A DNA stretch of 11,456 bases from Chloroflexia bacterium. GTDB taxonomy: Bacteria > Chloroflexota > Chloroflexia > Thermomicrobiales > UBA6265. The stretch lies in NCBI GenBank assembly GCA_013696525.1, contig JACCYK010000040.1, positions 1-11,456 of the forward strand. Direction: 5' to 3'. The stretch's first letter is position 1, and each line of letters starts with the position of its first letter. The notes below the pieces were generated by a model, which ran no database searches, was not told the origin of the DNA, and was given only the letters and a program-made list of their open reading frames with translations. The position numbers and the translations under genes were made by a program. Shown here one piece after another: positions 1-6,708 of this stretch.

Positions 1-881
1 GGCTGAGGGCCAGCAGCCGGTCGGCATCCGCCGCCTCCGGGCTCAGGTTGGTAAACAGGTAGCGGACCTGCTCCCGAACCTCGTCCGTTTTTAGGCAGGT
101 AATCCGGGACCGCACCTCAGCCACCTGGGCCAGACCGGGCAGCGGGCTGTAGCCGCTGAGGACGGCGGAGACCCGAATTTCCCGCCGCTCCAGGCGGCCA
201 TGCCCTTGGCTCACCTGGCGGGCATCCGGCGGCCGGTCCTCGCTGGCGAAGCGGAATTGGGTGTCGGCGAGGCGGGTAGCCTGGTTTTTTGAGCCGCGGC
301 AGGTAAGCATAGTCCTGGGCCACGATCGTGGCGCACAGGTCCTGGTCGGCATCCAAGGCATCAGCGGTGAGCACCGCGAGGCCGGGGAATTGGGTGGCCA
401 GCGTGCTGATCCACTGGTCGGCCGCCGCCACCTCGTCCCGGACCGACGGGACCAGCACCTGATCCAGCACGATGCTGGCTTCGTGGGCAAAGACGTGCAG
501 GACGTAGGCCGGGGCCTCGTGCTCGTGGACGCCGCGCAAGCTCTTGCCATCGAGGGCAACGACCGCCGGCACCTGCGCCCGCCGGGCCAGGAGGGTCCGC
601 GTAAAGCCGAGCAAGGCACCGCGGACCACTGCCGGGTCGATCCCGGCCAGGACCCGGCTCAGGGTTGGCACCGAGGGGGTCCGGATCAACCCGAGCGGCG
701 GCAGGATGTCCGGGTGAATCTGGGCGTAGCGGCTGATCGCGCTCAGGGAGCGGCAGTTCGCCATCACGCCCAGGACGACGAGTCCAAGGACGCCGGGCAA
801 GGGGTGGCGCCGTCCTTTCCGGTTCCGGACGTCGGGGATCGTGCCGAGGGCGTCCAGGAGCAGGGCGAACTCCTCGGCCAC
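1..881 (-). pseudogene. ISAs1-family IS transposase, frameshifted and cut by the window edge
   Basis: This is a DDE transposase of the ISAs1 family, which cuts and rejoins DNA at IS ends. The first frame begins at GTG 881. It has the family N-terminus (LLDALGTIPDVRNRKGRRHPL, residues 9-29), the first catalytic Asp in VVALDGKSLRG (D111) and the second in LTADALDADQ (D174). At the six-T tract 285-290 (six A on the coding strand, residues 198-199, RLKK) homology leaves this frame. It continues in the +1 frame down to base 1 with no stop: LKNQ, then GHGRLERREIRV, LPGLAQVAEVRS and SPEAADADRLLALS, all typical of the ISAs1 C-terminal half. The third acidic residue (in HWxIEN) lies beyond the window. 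The tract has one A too many or two too few, so this is not a canonical -1 slip. The start is uncertain: AGGAGG at 899-904 lies 18 nt from GTG 881 and is better spaced for an out-of-frame ATG at 892. Family assignment is firm; whether it is a dead copy, a sequencing error or transcriptional slippage is open. Confidence 0.85.
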
Positions 882-930
882 CGGCGACGCATGGCGGAGC
901 CTCCTTCATCCCCCAGCATGCCAGATCATC

Positions 931-950
931 CGGTCTATGAAAAGGCCCTG
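931..950 (-). repeat. Possible IS outer terminal inverted repeat
   Basis: Upstream of the transposase, the minus strand reads CAGGGCCTTTTCATAGACCG from 950 to 931. The IS must end between the transposase start (881) and the hairpin near 1056, and a CAGGG start suits a terminal repeat. The other IS end and any target duplication lie outside the window, so the match cannot be tested here. This is a guess based on position and base pattern. Confidence 0.25.
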
Positions 951-1055
951 GTGGTGAGCGGGCTGGTTAGCAACGAGTGCAGTTCATGGCCGTCTCTGCC
1001 GGAGTAGGGTCCGGGCTTGTTTGTGGCACGGCTTGATCGAGTCACCCGCGGAATT

Positions 1056-1090
1056 ATGGGTCGTGCCGCGAGTTGGGCGGCACGACCCAT
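1056..1090. terminator. Perfect 13-bp stem-loop downstream of the vWA gene
   Basis: The arms ATGGGTCGTGCCG (1056-1068) and CGGCACGACCCAT (1078-1090) are exact reverse complements around a 9-nt loop (CGAGTTGGG). The hairpin begins 7 nt past the vWA stop codon, so it is placed as a transcription end signal or 3' stabiliser for that minus-strand gene. No T-run follows on either strand, so it is not a textbook intrinsic terminator. Confidence 0.6.
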
Positions 1091-1097
1091 TCCCCGG

Positions 1098-2543
1098 TCA
1101 GGGAGCGGAGCCGTAGCCGGTCACCAGGAAGTGCGAGCACGGTGCCTCGGAGAGCGCGGTCGAGATTGAGAACGGCACCGAATCACCCGCTGCAAACGTG
1201 CCGCCACCAGCGATGTCCTGCACGTATTCCGTCGGTTGGCCGGCTTCATCGAAGCACACCCCCGCGGTAATCAGGAATCCTTCAATATCGTCGTCGTGGT
1301 CATTGCGCAGGATGCCGATGATGGCATCCTCGTCGCCGTTGACCTCTTCCACGATCAGGTCCCGCTTGCCGGTGATCTCGTCCGTCCCCGCCGGGTCGGC
1401 GCTGACGTCAAACTCGAATTCCGTGTCCTCCGGGAACTCCGCCCCGCTGAAGTAGCCGTAGCCGATGGTCACCGCCCCATCCTCGACCACGAAGGGCTGG
1501 ATTCCCTGTGCTCCTCCCGTCACCACCAGCTCGCCGCCGGCGCGACCAACGATCTCAACCTGCACGTTCTCCACGGCTTCGCCCCTGTTATTGCGGATTA
1601 CCAACGCCAGCTCGCCATCCTCGTACGATCCGAAGGCGACCACCGACAGCTCGCCCGGCGTGCCCTCATCCAGGAAGCCAAATGCGTTCCCGGCGACGTA
1701 GCCCCCGACCTCCATGTCGGTCTCGACCTCGACCGGCTCCGGCGTCGGCGTGGTTTCAATCTGGGTGAAGGCGGTAAAGACCGCCTCGGTCAGGCTGGCC
1801 GCGTCATCGGCGGCGAACAGCTCGCCGCCGCCCTCCTCGGCGATGCAGCGGACGGCTTCCCGCTGGGTCGGGGTCAGGGCGAACCCGACCACATGGGTCG
1901 TCAGGCCGATCTCGGCGGCATGGAGCGCGCCCGCCAAGGCGCAGGGATCGCCGTCACAGGTCTCCTCGCCATCGGTCACCATGATGATCGCGTTGGTGAC
2001 GCTCTCGCCGCCGGGCGCGAAGTCCGCGGCCGCCGCCTCCAGGGACAGCGCCAACGGCGTCCAGCCGGTCGGCGCCATCGTCTCCACCTGCCGGACCAGG
2101 GCGGCCTTGTCGACGCTCGCGATCGGCACCAGCAGCTCGGTCGCTTGGCAGCTCGCTCGCCGGTCGGCTTCGCTGTTGCTCCCCTGGTGGCCGTAGACGC
2201 GCAGCCCGACGTTGAGCCCGTCGCGCTCCGGGATCTGGGCGATCACCTCGAGCAAGGCTAGCTTGGCAGCGTCCATCCGCGACTGGTTCTCGGTGCCGGG
2301 AATGGTCTCGGCCATCGAGCCCGAGGCGTCCAAAATCAGTTCGACATTGACCGTCAGGGTCGACGCCGCCAGGGGGTCATCGTCGTCTCCCGACTCCTGC
2401 GCGACCGAGACGGCCACCGGAAACGCGATTGCCAAGGCGACCAGCCAGCCCAAGCTCACGCCGAGCGGCAAGGCCGGCGACCGCCGTCCGTTCCGCCACC
2501 GGAACGGGATCCGTCTGAGCGCCTTGAACCATCCATCGTCCAT
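1098..2543 (-). CDS. Membrane-anchored or secreted von Willebrand factor A (MIDAS) domain protein
   Basis: The protein has 481 aa. ATG 2543 is chosen because GGAGG lies 7 nt upstream. A basic N-terminus (residues 6-22) and a hydrophobic stretch at about 28-48 form an uncleaved anchor or signal peptide, followed by an acidic DDDD linker (53-56). The vWA domain spans about 65-262 with a complete metal-binding MIDAS: D72-x-S74-x-S76 (LDASGSMAE), T162 in GWTPLA and D191 in MVTDGEETC. Cysteines 132, 196, 201 and 233 could form disulfides outside the cell. After a TPTPEP hinge (264-270) comes a region of about 205 aa rich in beta-type sequence, with two similar halves and two more Cys; I do not recognise it. 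vWA domains of this type bind metal-dependent protein ligands, so an adhesion or surface-assembly role is inferred. It lies downstream of, and co-oriented with, the cysteine-rich secreted protein gene at 2737-3204. Confidence 0.88.
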   Translation of the reverse strand: MDDGWFKALRRIPFRWRNGRRSPALPLGVSLGWLVALAIAFPVAVSVAQESGDDDDPLAASTLTVNVELILDASGSMAETIPGTENQSRMDAAKLALLEVIAQIPERDGLNVGLRVYGHQGSNSEADRRASCQATELLVPIASVDKAALVRQVETMAPTGWTPLALSLEAAAADFAPGGESVTNAIIMVTDGEETCDGDPCALAGALHAAEIGLTTHVVGFALTPTQREAVRCIAEEGGGELFAADDAASLTEAVFTAFTQIETTPTPEPVEVETDMEVGGYVAGNAFGFLDEGTPGELSVVAFGSYEDGELALVIRNNRGEAVENVQVEIVGRAGGELVVTGGAQGIQPFVVEDGAVTIGYGYFSGAEFPEDTEFEFDVSADPAGTDEITGKRDLIVEEVNGDEDAIIGILRNDHDDDIEGFLITAGVCFDEAGQPTEYVQDIAGGGTFAAGDSVPFSISTALSEAPCSHFLVTGYGSAP

Positions 2544-2570
2544 AGCCGGGCCTCCACGTTAATGACCAGC

Positions 2571-2594
2571 GACGCCCGGGCCAATCCGGGCGTC
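2571..2594. other. 9-bp perfect hairpin upstream of the vWA gene
   Basis: GACGCCCGG (2571-2579) pairs with CCGGGCGTC (2586-2594) around a 6-nt loop. It lies about 28 nt upstream of the vWA start codon, so in a vWA transcript from further upstream it would be a 5' leader structure. Its role is unknown. Confidence 0.5.
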
Positions 2595-2665
2595 CGCTGC
2601 TCGCGGCTTGATGTCCAGTCCCCGACCTGACGACAGCCAGGCCGAGACGCCACCGCGGTACTGGC

Positions 2666-2722
2666 GCGGCTTCGGATTGTGCCGACCATGCCGGTTGCCT
2701 TGGCGGTACAATCCGAAGCCGC
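2666..2722. terminator. Perfect 15-bp inverted repeat after the cysteine-rich gene
   Basis: GCGGCTTCGGATTGT (2666-2680) is the exact reverse complement of ACAATCCGAAGCCGC (2708-2722). The stem extends inward by a G-U pair and three more pairs. The apical segment between the arms is 27 nt. The structure starts 14 nt past the stop codon at 2737-2739, so a 3'-end or attenuator role between the two minus-strand genes is likely. No T-tract follows on the minus strand, so it may act by blocking exonucleases or with a factor. A small mobile repeat is the alternative. Confidence 0.6.
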
Positions 2723-2736
2723 CCTGAAGCGGATGA

Positions 2737-3204
2737 TCAGGGAGCCGGCTGGCACGTGATGCCCGCGCTCGGATCACAGAAGAGCCCGGTGCAGCAGATG
2801 CCGCCGAAGGCGCAAGTTGCGCCCTGCGGAAGGCAACATTTCCCACCCAGACATCTTCCTTCACCGCAGCAATCGCAATTCTTCTGACAGGATTTGCCAT
2901 TAACCCGGCAACATTTCTTGGCGGCGGAGCAGTGGTTGGGGAAACACGATGCGTTACAGCATTGGTCATGATCCTTACACGCGACTTGGAGCCGCGTACA
3001 CTTGCACTTCCCCTTCTTGCACCGCTTACTACAGCATTGCTGGGGCTTGTCGCATTTCTTGCCGGTGGCTTTGCAGGCCGCCGCCGCCTCTTCCCGGCCA
3101 AGCGCAAATGCCAGCGCGCCGCCGGCCGCGGCTTTCAGCGTCAGCCGCCGCGTGCGCATCGCCATCAGGGACTTCGCCAGGGAATCGAAGCGTTCACCGT
3201 CCAT
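2737..3204 (-). CDS. Tat-exported cysteine-rich protein with four tandem knottin-like modules
   Basis: The protein has 155 aa. ATG 3204 is preferred over upstream in-frame codons because GGAGG lies 7 nt before it and the resulting N-terminus (MDGERFDSLAKSL) precedes a signal sequence. Residues 18-24 (TRRLTLK) resemble the twin-arginine motif and are followed by AAAGGALAFALG and an AAAA region at 40-43, so export through Tat is likely. The mature part (from about 44) has 26 Cys in 112 residues, with six CC pairs and many Lys. The spacing repeats four times: C44-x6-C51-x5-CC57/58-x3-C62-x4-C67; C69-x6-C76-x5-CC82/83-x3-C87-x4-C92; C99-x6-C106-x5-CC112/113-x4-C118-x4-C123; C124-x6-C131-x5-CC137/138-x4-C143-x7-C151. 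C98 and C110 are extra and could pair with each other. This is the cysteine framework of inhibitor cystine knots (conotoxin framework VI/VII). Similar bacterial proteins are sometimes labelled Dickkopf-like by automatic annotation. Function is unknown; a disulfide-hardened extracellular protein is inferred. Confidence 0.82.
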   Translation of the reverse strand: MDGERFDSLAKSLMAMRTRRLTLKAAAGGALAFALGREEAAAACKATGKKCDKPQQCCSKRCKKGKCKCTRLQVACKDHDQCCNASCFPNHCSAAKKCCRVNGKSCQKNCDCCGEGRCLGGKCCLPQGATCAFGGICCTGLFCDPSAGITCQPAP

Positions 3205-3618
3205 CAGCGGACCTCCAATCTTGGCGCACCAACGCGGTCTAAACACGGTATCTCGACAAGCGCTGGCGCATCGTCGCGGTTGGCTCATCCCGACGCCCCG
3301 AATGGCGAAGACTGCCAGTGCCTCGAACGGCGTTGATGCAGCTCGGTGGCCGCGGCAAAGGCAGATCTCAGGACGCCTACAGAACCTCCTCCTCTCGACT
3401 GTACGGGACGATCGCGGCGAATTCATCCGGGAAAGCACGGATTTCTCGCGGCCGGCCACGCCGGCACTGATCCGGGTTTGTACCGAGTCGCGCTCATGGC
3501 GGGGCCAAGCGCGGCCACAGGTCCAGCAGTCTGGCTTGCCAGCGCACGTCATCGATGATGCGATGATCGGGCCGGAGCAGGACGACGCACCGGATTCAGG
3601 GAGGAGCGTGAGAAACGG
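3205..3618. other. 414-nt divergent intergenic region, no convincing gene
   Basis: This gap separates the minus-strand cysteine-rich gene from the plus-strand serine hydrolase gene, so it should hold both promoters. Short open frames cross it on both strands, but none has a good ribosome site or a recognisable protein. A weak plus-strand promoter can be drawn: TTGCCA (3536-3541), a 17-nt spacer and TGCGAT (3559-3564). A small CATCG/CGATG inverted repeat lies between them and the hydrolase gene. I see no clear promoter for the cysteine-rich gene. Confidence 0.4.
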
Positions 3619-4542
3619 ATGTCAGCCGGAACGGAACAGGTCATCGCCAAGATTCACCAGGAATTCGCCGGCTTTCCCGGCCGGGCCGGGGCCGCCGCGA
3701 CGAACCTCGTCACCGGGGAGGAGATCCGGGTCAACGCCGAGGCGGAGACGGCGACCGCCAGCACGATCAAGGTGCCGATCCTGATCGAGCTATTCCGCCA
3801 GGTCGAGGCCGGCACGGTCAAGCTCGACGACATGCTTACCTACACGGCGGCCTCCCGGGTGCCCGGCTCCGGCATCCTGCGTGATCTGCTCCCGGAAATC
3901 GTGCTCAGCGTCGAGAACCTGGCCACGCTGATGATCATCGTCAGCGACAACAGCGCCACCAACATGCTGATCGACCTGGTCGGGCCCGACAAGGTCAACG
4001 ATGCGATGACGGCGCTTGGCTTCGGCCGGACCCGGCTCGTCCAGCGGATCGATTTCCCGGCGATTGGGGACGACCCTCGCAACTTGGCGGTCACCACCGC
4101 CGGCGAGCTAGCCGGGATCATGGCGGCGTTGGCGACCGGCGCCATCCTGACCCCCGCCAGTTGCGAGGCCATCCTCGAAATCATGCGGAAGCAGCATTTC
4201 ACCAACCTGGTGCCACGCTACCTGCCCTATTCGCCCTACGCCAAGGAGCTGGACCAGCCCGACAACGGGCTTCGCATCGCCACCAAAACCGGGGGTTGGA
4301 CCGACATGCGGGCCGACATGAGCCTGGTCGAATGGCCGGCTGCAGCCGGCCTGGCCCGCTACGTGATCGGGATCAGCATCGAGCACAGCCCCGACACCCG
4401 GTTCTGGTCCGAGAACACCGGCGACCAGCTCATCGGCCGCGTCTCCCGGCTCATCTTCGAGCACTTCGGCGGCGGCATCCTCGACACCACGCCGGACACC
4501 GCCAGCGAACAGCCCGCGGCCACCACCCAAGCGGTGCCATAG
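3619..4542 (+). CDS. Class A beta-lactamase-fold serine hydrolase (beta-lactamase2 / PF13354 type)
   Basis: The protein has 307 aa. ATG 3619 follows GGGAGGAG with a rather long 13-14 nt spacing. It carries the three penicillin-recognising motifs in order: S48-T-I-K51 (SxxK, nucleophile and general base), S109-D110-N111 (VSDNSATN) and K223-T224-G225 (ATKTGGW). The omega-loop segment expected to carry the deacylating ExxLN Glu is instead around residues 145-160 (FPAIGDDPRNLAV) and shows no such Glu. Nothing at the N-terminus looks like a signal peptide, unusual for an enzyme that would meet beta-lactams or peptidoglycan. The last 20 residues are low-complexity (Thr, Pro, Ala, Glu). It is therefore better called a serine hydrolase of this fold than a resistance enzyme; an esterase or peptidase on a small cytosolic substrate is possible. 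The toxin-antitoxin-like pair follows 65 nt downstream. Confidence 0.85.
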   Translation: MSAGTEQVIAKIHQEFAGFPGRAGAAATNLVTGEEIRVNAEAETATASTIKVPILIELFRQVEAGTVKLDDMLTYTAASRVPGSGILRDLLPEIVLSVENLATLMIIVSDNSATNMLIDLVGPDKVNDAMTALGFGRTRLVQRIDFPAIGDDPRNLAVTTAGELAGIMAALATGAILTPASCEAILEIMRKQHFTNLVPRYLPYSPYAKELDQPDNGLRIATKTGGWTDMRADMSLVEWPAAAGLARYVIGISIEHSPDTRFWSENTGDQLIGRVSRLIFEHFGGGILDTTPDTASEQPAATTQAVP

Positions 4543-4607
4543 TCACGATCCTAACCAATGCTCTCGCCGTGCTAAGATCAGCGAGCCACGGCAAGGAGGC
4601 AGTCGTC

Positions 4608-4829
4608 ATGGAGCAGCAACGCACACCCGGCGCCGTCATCAACCCCGAACCCGAAGAGCTTTCGGAGGCGGAGCAGGCAAAACGTGATTGGGCCGAGATC
4701 GATCGCTTCCGAGCCCGCAACCAGCACTTAGACCCCGAGGAGGAAATGGCCTTCATCACGCGGGTGGTCGAGGAGGTGCGGCAGGAGCGGTATGAGCGCG
4801 GGCAACGCGAAACCGAGGACGGTCGTTGA
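4608..4829 (+). CDS. Small acidic protein, putative antitoxin partner of the PIN protein
   Basis: The protein has 73 aa. ATG 4608 has a strong AAGGAGG 8 nt upstream. Composition is highly charged (20 Asp/Glu against 12 Lys/Arg), with a Pro-rich acidic N-terminus (residues 8-18) and a predicted helical, charged body (20-70). No ribbon-helix-helix or AbrB DNA-binding signature is visible, so I do not recognise it by sequence. The antitoxin call comes from context: its last 38 nt overlap the start of a PIN-domain RNase gene, the usual antitoxin-toxin order and a sign of translational coupling. Antitoxins of this kind bind and mask the RNase active site. Lack of an obvious DNA-binding domain suggests it may not autoregulate. 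Confidence 0.65.
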   Translation: MEQQRTPGAVINPEPEELSEAEQAKRDWAEIDRFRARNQHLDPEEEMAFITRVVEEVRQERYERGQRETEDGR

Positions 4830-5262
4830 CACCAACGTCTTCGTCAGCGGCATGTTCTTTCCACGCGGCAAGCCCTTCGCCCTGCTGAACGCATGGGAGC
4901 GCGAAGCCTTCAGACTCATCATTACGGACGAGCAATACGCCGAGTTGTACGATGTCTTTCGCCGGTCCTCATTGGTTGATCGCTATACGTTGGCAGACGA
5001 AATCGTCCGTACCTTCTTCCACCGTCTCAACGCTGCCGATCGGGTGCAACCGAGCGCGGCGGTGCCCATTCCCGTACGCGATCCGAAGGATGTTCCTATC
5101 CTCGCCGCCGCGATTGGCGGCAATGCTGATTACGTGGTGACCGGCGACAAGGAGCTGCTCGTCCTCCGCGATGATCCTCGCCTGGGTCGCATCGCTATCG
5201 TGACGATCGCGGATTTCCTTCATGTCCTCGACACCATCACCCAACCTGGATACCAGGGTTAA
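4792..5262 (+). CDS. PIN-domain RNase, putative toxin (COG1569/TIGR00305 type)
   Basis: The protein has 156 aa, the usual size for the family. PIN toxins are metal-dependent endoribonucleases that cut tRNA, rRNA or mRNA. The acidic residues expected around the metal site are visible: D13 in VVDTNVFVSG, Glu/Asp near 47-51 (TDEQYAEL), D97/D100 in RDPKDVPILAAAI and D119 in VTGDKELL. The sequence style (VVDTNVFVSGMF at the start, DPKDVPILAAAIGGNADYVVTGDKELL at about 98-124) matches the group called putative toxin-antitoxin system toxin component, PIN family. ATG 4792 has AGGAG 4 nt upstream and lies inside the preceding 73-aa gene in another frame. The catalytic set looks intact, so an active toxin is expected. 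Confidence 0.88.
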   Translation: MSAGNAKPRTVVDTNVFVSGMFFPRGKPFALLNAWEREAFRLIITDEQYAELYDVFRRSSLVDRYTLADEIVRTFFHRLNAADRVQPSAAVPIPVRDPKDVPILAAAIGGNADYVVTGDKELLVLRDDPRLGRIAIVTIADFLHVLDTITQPGYQG

Positions 5263-5355
5263 CCCGGAAGGCGGGAGGAAGGCGCGAACGGCCGCGTATC
5301 GGTCGCGACGGAGTTGTCCCGAGCGTTGGCCCCGCCGGTGCCCGAACATTCCATC

Positions 5356-5406
5356 ATTGCAATTTATTACAAAAGATGCAAAATCTCTGTACTCGCGGTG
5401 TAAAAT
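5356..5406 (+). promoter_or_regulatory. AT-rich promoter region for the dehydratase-aldolase operon
   Basis: The 195-nt gap after the PIN gene is GC-rich except for an AT-rich island here. It ends in a -10-like TAAAAT (5401-5406), about 50 nt upstream of the dehydratase start. The -35 is poor (TGCAAA at 5377-5382, 18-nt spacing). TTGCA and TGCAA half-sites flank the island as a short inverted repeat that a regulator could use. Position and base composition support a promoter; the exact boxes are uncertain. Confidence 0.45.
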
Positions 5407-5456
5407 GCTCCAGATGGACGCGGCGCGGGCCAAACTCGGCGCAGGGGAGAAGATGA

Positions 5457-6704
5457 ATGAAGATCACGCGGGTCCGGTTGCGGGAGCTGACCGGATCGTT
5501 CGAGTTCGAGGGGCCGTTCTGGGAGGAGCGGCTGATCCGCCCGATCGACGTCTACCCGGAGTTCAAGGCCGACGGCCCCGGCTCCTGGCTGCCACACCAG
5601 CTCCCCGATGGCCGCTACCAGATCCGGACCGTCTTCGTCCAGATCGAGACCGATGAGGGGGTGACCGGCCTCGGCGGCCCGGTGCCGCACCATCTGGCCT
5701 ACATCATCAATCAGCAACTGGCGCCGCTCCTCCTCGGCCAGGACCCCACCGCCACCGAGAAACTATGGGACATCATGTACCGCGACGCCGTGCATGGCCG
5801 CAAGGGGCCGACCATGATGGCGATCAGCGCCGTCGATTGCGCCCTCTGGGATTTGCGCGGCAACTGGTTGCAACAGCCGGTCCACCGTCTGCTCGGCGGC
5901 CCGGTGCGGACCTCGGTGCCGGCCTACGCCAGCGCCCTTGGCTTCTCCCTGGAGCCGGAGCGGGTGCGGGCCCGGACCGAGGCGTTCGTCGCCGAGGGCT
6001 ACACCGCCACCAAGTGGTTTCCTCGCCACGGCCCCGAGGACGGGCCGGAGGGCATCCGAAAGAATGTCGAGCTGGCGAAGACGCTGCGGGAGACGCTGGG
6101 GCCGGACCGCGACTTCATGCTCGATGCCTGGATGAGCTGGGACGTGCCCTACACGGTCCGGATGGCGGAGCTGGTGGCGGAGTACCGGCCGCGCTGGATC
6201 GAGGAGCCGGTGCCGCCGGACATGATCGCGGCCTGCGCCGAGATCCGCCGCCGCTCCCGCGTCCCGATCGCCACCGGCGAGCACGAGTACACCCGCTGGG
6301 GCATCAAGCTGCTGCTGGACGCCGGCGCCTGTGAGGTGGTCCAGGCCGACACCTACTGGGCCGGTGGCATCAGCGAGATGGTCAAAATCTGCTCCCTGGC
6401 CTCAACCTACGGGATTCCCGTCATCGCCCATGGCCACTCGGTGCCGGCCAACATCCAGCTCAGCGCGGCGCTGCCGATCCCCCAAGTCCCGATGGTGGAG
6501 TACCTCGTTAAGTGGAACCGCCTCTTGCAGCACTTCTGGCAAAATCCGGTGCGGCCGGTCAACGGCATGGTGACGGTGCCGGCGGGGCCGGGGATGGGGA
6601 TGACGCTCGACCCGGCCAAGATTGAAGCGGAACGGGACCTCCAGTGGGGAGACGACCCGGTGATGAGCGGCAGCGTCGAGGACGCGACGATAACGGAGGG
6701 CTAA
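5457..6704 (+). CDS. Enolase-superfamily sugar-acid dehydratase, L-rhamnonate dehydratase-like
   Basis: The protein has 415 aa. ATG 5457 has GGGGAG 7 nt upstream. It abstracts the proton alpha to a carboxylate and eliminates water, turning an aldonate into a 2-keto-3-deoxy acid. The N-terminal lid domain (1 to about 135) includes AISAVDCALWDLRG (122-135). The barrel carries the Mg2+ ligands D223 (MLDAWMS), E249 (RWIEEP) and E275 (TGEHEY), and the probable His-Asp dyad H325 (IAHGHSVP) with D298 (VQADTYW). Segments HGPEDGPEGIRKN (191-203) and LDAWMSWDV (222-230) recall rhamnonate dehydratase (THWGPHDGDAGIRKD, LDCWMSQDV in RhmD as I remember it), so that subgroup is the best guess. Substrate cannot be fixed from sequence alone; fuconate, mannonate or galactonate remain possible. 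The aldolase gene begins 4 nt past its stop, so the two form an operon. Confidence 0.85.
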   Translation: MKITRVRLRELTGSFEFEGPFWEERLIRPIDVYPEFKADGPGSWLPHQLPDGRYQIRTVFVQIETDEGVTGLGGPVPHHLAYIINQQLAPLLLGQDPTATEKLWDIMYRDAVHGRKGPTMMAISAVDCALWDLRGNWLQQPVHRLLGGPVRTSVPAYASALGFSLEPERVRARTEAFVAEGYTATKWFPRHGPEDGPEGIRKNVELAKTLRETLGPDRDFMLDAWMSWDVPYTVRMAELVAEYRPRWIEEPVPPDMIAACAEIRRRSRVPIATGEHEYTRWGIKLLLDAGACEVVQADTYWAGGISEMVKICSLASTYGIPVIAHGHSVPANIQLSAALPIPQVPMVEYLVKWNRLLQHFWQNPVRPVNGMVTVPAGPGMGMTLDPAKIEAERDLQWGDDPVMSGSVEDATITEG

Positions 6705-6708
6705 CGAG

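Noticed and set aside
2559..3107. Open frame of 182 aa on the minus strand, rich in Arg/Ala/Ser
   Set aside because: It overlaps the cysteine-rich gene in another frame, has no ribosome site, and its composition is that of GC-rich shadow translation.
3205..3552. N-terminal extension of the cysteine-rich protein upstream of 3204
   Set aside because: The frame stays open, but the extension looks non-coding, while ATG 3204 has a well-placed GGAGG and precedes a twin-arginine signal.
4334..4351. 18-bp perfect palindrome inside the serine hydrolase gene
   Set aside because: It falls in well-conserved coding sequence (WPAAAGL) made of GC-rich codons; chance is sufficient.
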